A stretch of DNA of 31,681 nucleotides from UBA1181 sp045226255. GTDB taxonomy: Bacteria > Bacteroidota > Bacteroidia > Bacteroidales > Paludibacteraceae. Positions 8,034 through 15,381 of the stretch are shown in pieces (the stretch's first letter is position 1; each line of letters opens with the position of its first letter). Where the stretch lies: NCBI GenBank assembly GCA_045226255.1, contig JBGVCG010000005.1, positions 1 to 31,681 of the forward strand, given 5' to 3'. The position numbers were made by a program, and so were the translations under genes. Below the pieces are notes generated by a model. It was not told the origin of the DNA and made no database searches. It saw only the letters and a list, made by a program, of their open reading frames with translations.

Positions 8034-9077
8034 TTAGTTATTTTCCGGACGAAGCTTACGAACCACCTCACCAGCACGCCACATCTCACTGTCGTGGAGA
8101 GCAGCCAATTCCTTCTCCAGGTTAGCGCGGTAATCCGGCTTAGAGTTAGAGTCGATGGAGATCTGCGCCTCATTACCCGTGATAACCGATTTGTACAATT
8201 TCTGCATAACCGGTTTGATAGCGTCGTGGAAAGGACCCATCCAGTCCAAAGCGCCACGCTGTGCGGTGGTAGAGCAGTTGGCGAACATCCAATCCATACC
8301 GTTCTCAGCGAAGAGAGGGCCGAGGGATTGCGTCAGCTCCTCAACCGTCTCGTTGAAGGCCTCTGAAGGAGAGTGTCCGTTCTCACGGAGCACCTCATAT
8401 TGTGCGGAGAGCAATCCTTGGATGGCACCCATCAAAGAACCACGCTCGCCAGTCAAGTCGGAAGTAGCTTCCTTCTCGAAAGTAGTCTCGAAGAGATAAC
8501 CCGAACCGACACCGATACCGAGGGCGATCACCTTCTCCCAAGCCTTACCGGAAGCATCCTGGTAAATAGCGTAGGAAGAGTTCAAACCACGGCCCTGCAC
8601 GAACAAACGACGGAGGGAAGTACCGGAACCCTTAGGGGCGATCATGATGACATCCACATCCTTTGGAGGGATGATGCCCGTACGATCGTTCCAAGTGATG
8701 GCAAAACCATGAGAGAAATACAAAGTCTTACCAGGGGTCAAATATTTCTTGATCATAGGCCAGCACTCGATTTGTGCGGCGTCAGAAAGAAGCAATTGAA
8801 TAATGGTAGCTTTTTTGCAAGCCTCCTCGATTCCGAACAATGTCTCGCCCGGCACCCAACCGTCCGCAACTGCCTTGTCGAACGTCTTTCCTGGACGTTG
8901 TCCGACGATCACGTTGAAGCCATTGTCTCTTAGATTCATAGATTGGCCAGGTCCTTGGACGCCATAGCCGATGACAGCGATCGTCTCGTTCTTCAGAACT
9001 TCACGCGCCTTCTCTAAAGGAAACTCATCGCGGGTAACAACATTCTCGATTACACCGCCAAAATTCATTTCAGCCAT
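8034..9077 (-). CDS. ilvC: Ketol-acid reductoisomerase
   Basis: IlvC converts acetolactate or acetohydroxybutyrate to the dihydroxy acid with NAD(P)H and Mg2+, the second step of valine, leucine and isoleucine synthesis, in the cytosol. The 347-residue length and sequence fit the Bacteroidetes form. The Rossmann loop is GYGVQGPGQ at 37-45, with PG where most enzymes have HA. The knotted C-terminal domain shows the metal-binding SDLTGERG and the conserved catalytic CSTTAQRGALDW region. The gene stands alone: no ilvB, ilvD or leu genes are in the window. The leader is AT-rich with no Shine-Dalgarno site, and TATCTTCG, one change from the -7 consensus, lies near 9110. Its own terminator follows at 7982-8012. 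Confidence 0.97.
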   Translation of the reverse strand: MAEMNFGGVIENVVTRDEFPLEKAREVLKNETIAVIGYGVQGPGQSMNLRDNGFNVIVGQRPGKTFDKAVADGWVPGETLFGIEEACKKATIIQLLLSDAAQIECWPMIKKYLTPGKTLYFSHGFAITWNDRTGIIPPKDVDVIMIAPKGSGTSLRRLFVQGRGLNSSYAIYQDASGKAWEKVIALGIGVGSGYLFETTFEKEATSDLTGERGSLMGAIQGLLSAQYEVLRENGHSPSEAFNETVEELTQSLGPLFAENGMDWMFANCSTTAQRGALDWMGPFHDAIKPVMQKLYKSVITGNEAQISIDSNSKPDYRANLEKELAALHDSEMWRAGEVVRKLRPENN

Positions 9078-9117
9078 TTGATATATTTTTTTGTTTTATT
9101 GAATCTTCCGCGAAGAT

Positions 9118-9160
9118 AAAAAAAGAAATCCGAAGCGCAACATGCGTCATCGGATTTTTT
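9118..9160. terminator. Intrinsic terminator downstream of aqpZ
   Basis: AAATCCGA (9126-9133) pairs with TCGGATTT (9150-9157). On the minus strand it is followed by seven T (9124-9118); on plus by further T. It separates the aquaporin gene from ilvC, so the two are probably not one operon. Confidence 0.85.
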
Positions 9161-9186
9161 GTTGGTTATAAGGTCACTTCAAGCGA

Positions 9187-9855
9187 TTATTTTTTGTCGC
9201 ATCCAGCCACGAAGTTCCATGCGAAAGCCGCCAAAGCAGCACCAATGAATGGACCTACGATGAAGATCCAAATCTGGGACAACGCATCGCCTTGTTGGAA
9301 CAATGCAGGAGCGATGGAACGAGCCGGGTTAACGGATGTGCCCGTGTAACGGATACATGCCAAGTGAACCAATACGAGGCAGAGACCGATTGCCAAGCCT
9401 GCGAAGTTACCGGCGCCCTTGCTGGAGTCGGTAGTGCCCAGCACAGTGAATACGAAGACACACGTGAAGAATACCTCCGCGAGGAGTCCGCCCGTCACAT
9501 TCACGCCAGACTGCAGCGTGTTCGCACCTGTGCCCTCCAAACCTGCGTTCGAAGTGAGCAGATAAAGGATCGTGGAACCCAAAAGAGCACCCAACACCTG
9601 GAACAACATGTACATGCCCGCATCCTTAGGGGAAATTCTCTTGGTGAGCAGGCAACCCAACGTGATGGCAGGATTGATGTGACATCCGCTGATGCCACCG
9701 ATCGTATAGGCCATCGCAACGACAGCCAAACCGAAGGCTACCGCAGTACCTACAACACTCGCAGTGTCCACACCGCAATTCAAACTTACAGCAGTTCCGC
9801 AACCCATAAGAACCAAGACCATGGTTCCTACCATTTCAGCTAAATACTTTTTCAT
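9187..9855 (-). CDS. aqpZ: Aquaporin Z-type water channel
   Basis: A 222-residue inner-membrane protein of the MIP family, with six membrane helices and two half-helices. Both NPA signatures are present: NPA at 61-63 and NPAR at 176-179. The selectivity filter residues fit AqpZ (Phe41, His164, Thr173, Arg179), which predicts a water rather than a glycerol pore. It lacks the Asp and extra insert of glycerol facilitators. It is transcribed alone, with a terminator before ilvC; TATTTTCG, one change from the -7 consensus, lies about 60 bases upstream. The upstream spacer to 10076 holds an AAGTTAAAAG-like AT repeat (9951-9990) but no gene. Confidence 0.95.
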   Translation of the reverse strand: MKKYLAEMVGTMVLVLMGCGTAVSLNCGVDTASVVGTAVAFGLAVVAMAYTIGGISGCHINPAITLGCLLTKRISPKDAGMYMLFQVLGALLGSTILYLLTSNAGLEGTGANTLQSGVNVTGGLLAEVFFTCVFVFTVLGTTDSSKGAGNFAGLAIGLCLVLVHLACIRYTGTSVNPARSIAPALFQQGDALSQIWIFIVGPFIGAALAAFAWNFVAGCDKK

Positions 9856-10076
9856 TACACATTAATATTTAAAAAGTTAATAACATAAACATACTCGAAC
9901 TCTAAGGTTTATGCGAAAATACAAAAAAAGAAGATTCGTTGGATTCAAATAGTTAAAAATTAAGAGTTAAAAGTTAAGAATTACAAGTTCGGCGAAGGTA
10001 ATTATTGGGGGAATGAGAGATTTCCTTCATGGTTAGGATTATGGCAGGCATTAAATCACCACTCTATGGCTGATGA

Positions 10077-10472
10077 TCACATAGAGGATTGTTGTTTATT
10101 CATGTCAACAAGCATTCTATCAACGACATCCTTCATCAAAGGCACATCTTCCCGAACTGTTCGGAAAACCACATCAATATCAACCTCGAAATAATGATGA
10201 GCTATTTTATCACGCATCCGCATTACCCCATTCCAATAGACTTCTGGGTAATGAGGGAACAACTCCCCATGAGTCTGTTTGTCAAGGCCCTTCACCGCCT
10301 CGCCCAAAGCTATTAAGTTCATACAAACCGCATCAAGGCGCATCGATCCTTCAGGAGAACAGAGCAATTCATTAGGGTCATCAACAGAGGAGACCCTTTC
10401 TAAAATTGTATCAATAGTCTTGCGGATTTTTTGCAAGCTATCTATCACTATCTCACGGTCATACATACACAC
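10077..10472 (-). CDS. hepT: HepT-type RNase toxin (DUF86)
   Basis: A 131-residue all-helical protein of the HepT/DUF86 family. The HEPN RNase signature R-x4-H-x-Y is intact: Arg87, His92, Tyr94 in MRDKIAHHYF. In studied pairs HepT cleaves RNA and is silenced when the partner MntA adds AMP to the Tyr of this motif. The start overlaps the end of mntA by 14 bases, so the two are probably translationally coupled. An alternative start at Met3 (10466) would also overlap. A weak hairpin (10062-10068 with 10080-10086) spans the stop codon. Family assignment is secure; toxicity here is inferred. Confidence 0.93.
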   Translation of the reverse strand: MCMYDREIVIDSLQKIRKTIDTILERVSSVDDPNELLCSPEGSMRLDAVCMNLIALGEAVKGLDKQTHGELFPHYPEVYWNGVMRMRDKIAHHYFEVDIDVVFRTVREDVPLMKDVVDRMLVDMNKQQSSM

Positions 10473-10752
10473 ACTCCTTTTGAATACGTTCTCTCAAGAG
10501 GCTATTCATACCATCACGGACACGCACCAAATCGACCCGGCTACCCAACAATTGTTCCAAATCGGTCTGAATCAAATCAAGTGTAAGCAGAGATGGAACC
10601 CTACCCTCATAACACACATCAACATCACTGTCCTCCGTCTGTTCATCACGGGCCACAGATCCGAAAACGCCTAACCGTGTCAGGCCATATCTGCTTTCCG
10701 CCGTTGGCTTATAGAGGCTTAACAAGTGTAGTATTTCCGTTCTTGTCTTCAT
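10459..10752 (-). CDS. mntA: MntA-type nucleotidyltransferase antitoxin
   Basis: A 97-residue minimal nucleotidyltransferase. The family signature G-S-x10-D-x-D is complete: Gly31-Ser32 in VFGSVARDE, then Asp43 and Asp45 in SDVDV. The partner reaction is transfer of AMP from ATP to a Tyr of HepT. The gene comes first in the pair, as usual for this system. Upstream, TTTG and TATTTTTA are 17 bases apart, a near-consensus Bacteroidetes promoter, and GAGGAA gives a weak ribosome binding site. Bases 10753-10884 toward the next gene hold only this promoter. Confidence 0.93.
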   Translation of the reverse strand: MKTRTEILHLLSLYKPTAESRYGLTRLGVFGSVARDEQTEDSDVDVCYEGRVPSLLTLDLIQTDLEQLLGSRVDLVRVRDGMNSLLRERIQKECVYV

Positions 10753-10884
10753 CTCAATTCCTCTTTTAATTTACTGTTTGTAAAAATAGTCAAAATTATG
10801 GAAAACAAACTTTTTTCGCTCAGAAATGTATAAAGGGGCAGACAGGCCGTCCTCATAGATAATGCACCCGCAAAGAATACATTC

Positions 10885-11460
10885 CTACTGCTGAATCAGT
10901 TTATTCAGCATAGCATAGATAGTGAGACCGGAGATGGATTTGATGTTCGTTTTGCTCGTGATGTTTTTCCTGTGGGTGATGACCGTATGGATGGAGAGGT
11001 TCAGTTCGTCGGCTATCTCCTTGTTGGTGAGCCCCTTCGCCACGAGCCTCAACACATCCTTCTCCCTCGCGGAGAGTTCACAGCTTTGCGAAGAGTCCTT
11101 GTCCGTGCTCTTGGAACGGGTGGTCCGTAGCTTGTTGAGGATGACCGAGACATTATCGTCCCGTTCAATGACATTGTCGAACATCTTCAAGACCACGGCG
11201 GAGGTATAATCCGTATGGAGCGCCAAGATGACCAGCTCGTCGTTCTCACGTTTCCAATCCTGAAACAACTTGTCCAGCTCCTCTTCCCTGAGCAGTTTAG
11301 GGTTGACGACAAGAATATCCGCCCCGCTTCTGCCCACAACCTGCGGGTAGGAACGATAGATCTTCTGCACCTTCAGTTCAGGCGTTTCGTTGATGATTTT
11401 TTGCAGGCCTTCCGTGATGATCACGGAGGATTCCATGAGCACGATGTTCCGCGTCTTCAT
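10885..11460 (-). CDS. NarL/LuxR-type regulator with degenerate receiver domain
   Basis: A 191-residue DNA-binding protein. Residues ~130-185 are a LuxR/NarL helix-turn-helix (LSAREKDVLRLVAKGLTNKE then LSIHTVITHRKNI). Residues 1-115 have the receiver layout, but the phosphorylation site is broken: the usual Asp after beta-3 is Asn53 (LVVNP), the acidic pair after beta-1 is reduced to Glu10-Ser11, and the beta-5 Lys is absent (VIERDD). No histidine kinase is nearby. It should therefore not be a classical phospho-switch. It is last in the feo operon, overlaps the RIC-like gene by four bases, and has an ideal Shine-Dalgarno site. A partner protein or ligand probably sets its activity, and the adjacent di-iron protein is the natural candidate (inference). 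Confidence 0.9.
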   Translation of the reverse strand: MKTRNIVLMESSVIITEGLQKIINETPELKVQKIYRSYPQVVGRSGADILVVNPKLLREEELDKLFQDWKRENDELVILALHTDYTSAVVLKMFDNVIERDDNVSVILNKLRTTRSKSTDKDSSQSCELSAREKDVLRLVAKGLTNKEIADELNLSIHTVITHRKNITSKTNIKSISGLTIYAMLNKLIQQ

Positions 11461-12131
11461 AGCTCACCTCCTTCCTTCCTGCTGAAATAAGGAATCAGTA
11501 TCTTCTCCTCGATGATGGCATGCTTGTCGAGGTCCTTGGAGAGTTGCGCGAGGTCGAACCACACCCCGATCCGCTCGTTAGGCATGATCTCAGCCGGCAA
11601 ATACTTGATGATGATGTTGGTGAGGTCGCTCAATTTATCCCCTATATTGTCATGCATGTACGTCATCTCATGGGAATCCTTGGACATCACAGAGCGGTCC
11701 ATCCGTTCCGATATGCGAGGGAAGAGCGTGGTCTCCTCCTTCTCGAAATGGTTCGTCACCTCGTTCTGGTACTCGCCGAAGAAGTCCATCAGCACCGCAC
11801 CGATCTCGCCGGCCGCTTGGGCGATGCGCTCCACATGCTTGCGGATATGGGGCAAACGATGGTTGATGTAATAATCATGGGAGGCTTTCAGGTAACGGAC
11901 GAGCCACTCGCCCTCTATCGCCCGTATCTCCTCGTCCGAAGGCATGTAGTCATCGAACGTGTATACGTTGCAGAGCATCAGGAACAACGAGACAGGCACC
12001 TCCTCGCTCCTGCAGATCTCCTCTATGCGTTTCTCCCCAAAGCCCAGCTTCATGCCGAAACGCGGCAACATTAGAATCAACTGGGGATTCACGTCCAAAA
12101 CGTCTGAGAACTTTTGTCTTGCAATAAACAT
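11457..12131 (-). CDS. RIC/YtfE-like di-iron hemerythrin protein
   Basis: A 224-residue cytosolic protein of the same length and layout as E. coli YtfE (220 residues), which helps repair iron-sulfur centres after NO or oxidant damage. The di-iron ligands line up at almost identical positions: His85, His128-x3-Glu132, His160, His204-x3-Glu208. The N-terminal ~55 residues resemble the ScdA_N domain, but the usual Cys-Cys pair is absent (MKLGFGEK in that place). Other changes, such as a sensing role, are possible. It has a good ribosome binding site (GGGAGGAAT, 12137-12145) and lies 27 bases after the FeoB-associated gene. Its stop overlaps the start of the regulator gene. Linking Fe(II) uptake with iron-centre repair is biologically coherent. 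Confidence 0.88.
   Translation of the reverse strand: MFIARQKFSDVLDVNPQLILMLPRFGMKLGFGEKRIEEICRSEEVPVSLFLMLCNVYTFDDYMPSDEEIRAIEGEWLVRYLKASHDYYINHRLPHIRKHVERIAQAAGEIGAVLMDFFGEYQNEVTNHFEKEETTLFPRISERMDRSVMSKDSHEMTYMHDNIGDKLSDLTNIIIKYLPAEIMPNERIGVWFDLAQLSKDLDKHAIIEEKILIPYFSRKEGGEL
11464..11473 (-). promoter_or_regulatory. Full-length Shine-Dalgarno site of the regulator gene
   Basis: AAGGAGGTGA on the minus strand is an uninterrupted match to the 16S anti-SD, three bases before the ATG and inside the 3' end of the RIC-like gene. Such sites are rare in Bacteroidetes; here it would secure translation of the last gene. Confidence 0.8.
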
Positions 12132-12158
12132 TTTCGATTCCTCCCTATATTTTTAATT

Positions 12159-12359
12159 CTACATCTTTTTCTTCTCCTCGACGTCGCACTGATGGCACCC
12201 TTCGCAGCCATGGCCACCGCACTTCCCGGCCGACCCGCAGTCACAGCCGCAACCGCAACCACAACCGCCCCGGCGGGACTTCAGCGCGCGCCTTATGCTC
12301 CAAGCGACAGCCGCCACGACAATCACCGCCACCACAATCGTTTGCAACGTCTCATTCAT
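12159..12359 (-). CDS. FeoB-associated Cys-rich membrane protein
   Basis: A 66-residue protein with one membrane helix (about residues 7-25, TIVVAVIVVAAVAW), a basic RRALKSRR stop-transfer segment and a Cys/Gly cluster of eleven Cys (CGCGCGCDCG...CGGHGCEGCHQC). This is the layout of the small FeoB-associated family found directly after feoB in many anaerobes. A role in docking to FeoB or handling Fe(II) is proposed for the family but not settled. It begins 12 bases after feoAB, and its Shine-Dalgarno site (GAGGAGGG, 12366-12373) overlaps the feoAB stop codon, which suggests coupled translation. Confidence 0.9.
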   Translation of the reverse strand: MNETLQTIVVAVIVVAAVAWSIRRALKSRRGGCGCGCGCDCGSAGKCGGHGCEGCHQCDVEEKKKM

Positions 12360-12371
12360 CGTATACCCTCC

Positions 12372-14864
12372 TCAAAAGAATAATTGACCTACCTGATGGA
12401 TGATGAACGAAACCACCCAAGCCACCACAGTGGTATAGACCACGGAGAAGAGCGCCCACTTGCGGTTCGACTCCTTGGCGATGGCCGTCACCGCCGCCAC
12501 GCACGGGTAATAGAGCAACACGAAGACCATGAAACCGAACGCCACCAACGGTGTGATCGGGTTCCCATCACTGTCCCGATGGGCGGCAAGGGCAGTCTTC
12601 AACCCTTCCGACTCCTCATCGGCGGAGAGGTCCGCATGGTAGAGGACACCCAACGACGAAACGATGATCTCCTTAGCGGCCGCACCCGTGAGGATGCTGA
12701 CACCCATCTTCCAATCGAAGCCCAACGGACGAACCACCGGCTCGATGAACTTGCCCATTTGTCCGATAAACGAATTCTCCTTCTGCGCCGACGCACGGCT
12801 CAACTCCAGCTCACCCAGCTTCGTCTCCTTCTCCTCCTGCGATAACGATGCGTCCGCCTCCGTCATCTCAATCAGAGCATCGACCTTATCCGTCTCCTCG
12901 TTGTGCGTAGGGAAATAGCAGAGCGCCCAAATGATGACCGAAGCCACCAGGATGACCGAACCCATCTTCTTCAGGTATTGGACCGCCTTCTCCCACATGT
13001 GCAGCAGGGTGTTGCGGGCCGTCGGTATACGGTATGGAGGGAGCTCCATCACGAACTGTTCGGAATTGTTCTTGAACTTCGTCTTCTTCAGCAACAGAGC
13101 GGTACAGACCGCCACCGCGATACCCAGCAAATAGATGCTCAGCAATATCAACGCCTGATTGGACTCGAAGAAGACGCTCACGAAGAGGAGGTAAACCGGC
13201 AGTCTGGCAGAGCAGGACATGAACGGAATGGCCATCATCGTAATGATACGATCCTTAGGGTTCTCCAGCGTCCTCGTGGCCATGATGGCAGGGACACCAC
13301 ATCCGAAGCCCGTCAGCAGAGGGATGAACGACTTGCCATGCAAGCCCATCCTATGCATCAGCTTATCCATGATGAAAGCGGCGCGGGCCATATAACCCGT
13401 ATCCTCCAAAAGTGATATGAAGAAGAAGAGTATCAAGATGTTAGGCAGGAAGACGATCACGCCTCCCACACCTGCGATGATACCATCCACGATCAGGTCG
13501 GAAAGCATTCCCTCACCCAGCAGGTTACGCATGGACTCGCCCAGCCACTCCACACCGGCCTCGATCCACCCTTGCGGGATGGCGCCCAACGAGAAGGTCG
13601 CCTGGAACATCAGCCACAAAAAGAATATCAGGACAGGGAATCCCAACCATTTGTTTGTCAATATCTTATCTATCTTATAAGCGGAATCGTTCGAATCCTC
13701 CTCAGGTGCCACCAACGTCTCCGCCAAGGCGCCACGGATGAATCCGTACTTGATGCCCGTGATGACGCTGACCATATCCTCGCCATACTCCTCCTCGATC
13801 TCCGTCCGGCACTGGTCCACCACCTGACGGATAGAGGAGACATCACCGATATGCTTCTCCAAATGCTTATAAGTGACGGAATCGTTCTCCAGCAATTTGA
13901 TCGCCACGTAGCGGAAAGGGAAGTCCACCGCCACCTCGGCATGCTCCATGATGAGCGGTTTGATCTTGCTGATGGCGCCCTCCACCTCGGTTCCGTAATT
14001 GATATGGATATGCTTGGTGACCTCATCCGCCTCCTCATAGACCGAGACGATGTGGTCCAGGACATGGTCGATACCGCTACCCGTTTTGGAGTTGGTCGGT
14101 GCGCAAGGGAAGCCTAACATCTTCTCCAGCTGCGCATCATCCAGGGACATGCCCTTCCCCTCCAGTTCATCGTACATGTTCAGCGCCATGACCATGCGCA
14201 CGTTCATGTCGATCAGCTGTGTGGTGAGGAAAAGATTGCGCTCCAGGTTAGAGGAGTCCACGATATTGAGCACCACGTCAGGGTGTTGTTCGGTGATATA
14301 TTCACGCACGTAGAGTTCCTCAGGGGAGTATTCCGTGATGGAATAAGTGCCAGGCAGGTCCACCAAATGGATCGTGTAACCATCCTTGTAGAAGGTGCCC
14401 ACCTTAGAGGAGACCGTCACGCCGCTGTAGTTGCCGACGTGTTCACGCAGTCCGGTCGCATGATTGAAGAAGGAGGTCTTTCCGCAGTTAGGGTTACCCA
14501 CCAAGGCGACCGTGATGGTCTTGGTCTTGGCGACAATCTTATTGCGCACCTCCTCAGAGAAGGTGCCGGTCGATTCCGAGAACGCGCCCTCGTCCACCTC
14601 ATCCATCAGGATGACCTCGATGTGGCTGGCCTCGCTTCGGCGCAGAGAGACGTGGCTCTGCATCACCTTGTATTCGATAGGATCCTGAAGAGGAGCGTTC
14701 TTGAGGACGGTCACCCGTTCCCCCTTCACGAAGCCCATCTCCATCACACGATGGCGGAAACCTCCGTGTCCGTTCACCTTCACGATGACACACTGTCCAC
14801 CTTCACTGACATCCGCCAGCGTTCTCACAGCGTCCTCTCTAATATCAACGTCCTTCTGGTTCAT
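12372..14864 (-). CDS. feoB: FeoA-FeoB fusion, ferrous iron transporter
   Basis: An 830-residue inner-membrane Fe(II) importer. Residues ~13-88 are a FeoA SH3-like domain fused to FeoB, a Bacteroidetes arrangement. Residues ~116-280 are the G domain: G1 GNPNCGKTS (123-131), G2 Thr150, G3 DLPG (169-172), G4 NMYD (229-232). A helical GDI-like linker leads to the membrane part from ~410, with two Gate-type segments (GFGCGVPAIMATRT and the later GAAAKEIIVSSLG), each with conserved small and Cys or Ala residues at the pore. It is the first gene of a four-gene operon. The ATG at 14864 follows an AAGGAGG site (14884-14878) at a long spacing; a minimal ORF, ATG-AAT-TGA (14876-14868), lies between. 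TATCTTTG at 14973-14980 would give a ~100-base leader. Confidence 0.97.
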   Translation of the reverse strand: MNQKDVDIREDAVRTLADVSEGGQCVIVKVNGHGGFRHRVMEMGFVKGERVTVLKNAPLQDPIEYKVMQSHVSLRRSEASHIEVILMDEVDEGAFSESTGTFSEEVRNKIVAKTKTITVALVGNPNCGKTSFFNHATGLREHVGNYSGVTVSSKVGTFYKDGYTIHLVDLPGTYSITEYSPEELYVREYITEQHPDVVLNIVDSSNLERNLFLTTQLIDMNVRMVMALNMYDELEGKGMSLDDAQLEKMLGFPCAPTNSKTGSGIDHVLDHIVSVYEEADEVTKHIHINYGTEVEGAISKIKPLIMEHAEVAVDFPFRYVAIKLLENDSVTYKHLEKHIGDVSSIRQVVDQCRTEIEEEYGEDMVSVITGIKYGFIRGALAETLVAPEEDSNDSAYKIDKILTNKWLGFPVLIFFLWLMFQATFSLGAIPQGWIEAGVEWLGESMRNLLGEGMLSDLIVDGIIAGVGGVIVFLPNILILFFFISLLEDTGYMARAAFIMDKLMHRMGLHGKSFIPLLTGFGCGVPAIMATRTLENPKDRIITMMAIPFMSCSARLPVYLLFVSVFFESNQALILLSIYLLGIAVAVCTALLLKKTKFKNNSEQFVMELPPYRIPTARNTLLHMWEKAVQYLKKMGSVILVASVIIWALCYFPTHNEETDKVDALIEMTEADASLSQEEKETKLGELELSRASAQKENSFIGQMGKFIEPVVRPLGFDWKMGVSILTGAAAKEIIVSSLGVLYHADLSADEESEGLKTALAAHRDSDGNPITPLVAFGFMVFVLLYYPCVAAVTAIAKESNRKWALFSVVYTTVVAWVVSFIIHQVGQLFF

Positions 14865-14903
14865 ATTTCAATTCATGCCTCCTTGCCAACTTTTTGCTTC
14901 AAG

Positions 14904-14980
14904 GGAGGAATGATTTCCTTGCCTACGATCTGCAATGTATTCCTCCAAAATAATCCTCTCCATAATCTGCCACAAAGATA
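14904..14980 (-). promoter_or_regulatory. feo operon promoter box and leader hairpin
   Basis: TATCTTTG (14980-14973) is an exact TAnnTTTG box. In the ~100-base leader, GGAGGAAT (14946-14939) can pair with ATTCCTCC (14911-14904) around a 27-base loop. GGCAAGGA occurs twice, once in the loop and once at the ribosome binding site. I could not identify a clear Fur box by eye. Confidence 0.5.
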
Positions 14981-15145
14981 CGGCGAAAATCGACACACGA
15001 CACACCCGCCGCACAAATATCGTCCTTTTTCGTCTGAATAATCCTTGGGACTCAACTAACATACAAAAGTAGCGGATAAAGGTGAGAGGTGACATCCCTA
15101 TTTGTAGGTATAAAAATGGGGAGATGGGCACTTGTGGGGAGGGAG

Positions 15146-15228
15146 GAGAATTTTGAAACGTTAGTTCGACGTAGTCAATTATGAGTTTTTACGATTTACT
15201 ATTTACCATTCACGATTTACTATTTCAG
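15146..15228. repeat. Partial composite repeat (copy 3) joined to a heptamer array
   Basis: Bases 15146-15183 repeat the GAATTTTGAAACGTTAGTTC and GACGTAGTCAATTATG segment of the composite element. They run directly into TTTACGATTTACTATTTACC and a related stretch (15187-15228), the reverse orientation of the array at 7902. The two repeat families are thus adjacent here. The whole spacer 14865-15381 holds these repeats and the divergent promoters of the feo operon and the DUF4832 gene, with no other gene. Confidence 0.75.
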
Positions 15229-15332
15229 AAAAGTTGGATGAAGGATCACCCCATGACTCACCTAAGTGAAAGAGCTGCGTACAAGCATTACTTTTTTCCA
15301 ACCAATCACAGATGATTTTTTGAAAATTATTT

Positions 15333-15340
15333 TATATTTG
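15333..15340 (+). promoter_or_regulatory. Probable -7 box of the DUF4832 gene
   Basis: TATATTTG is an exact match to TAnnTTTG. It lies 41 bases before the ATG at 15382. No TTTG sits at the ideal -33 spacing. Confidence 0.5.
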
Positions 15341-15381
15341 CATATATATTACAATCATTCATTATAACTATCAGTGAACAT

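Noticed and set aside
10062..10086. Hairpin CTCTATG/CATAGAG as hepT terminator
   Set aside because: It overlaps the stop codon and lacks a T-run, so I mention it only within the hepT entry.
14868..15131. 87-codon minus frame upstream of feoAB
   Set aside because: It spans the feo promoter box and leader; an out-of-frame shorter version exists too, and neither looks like protein.
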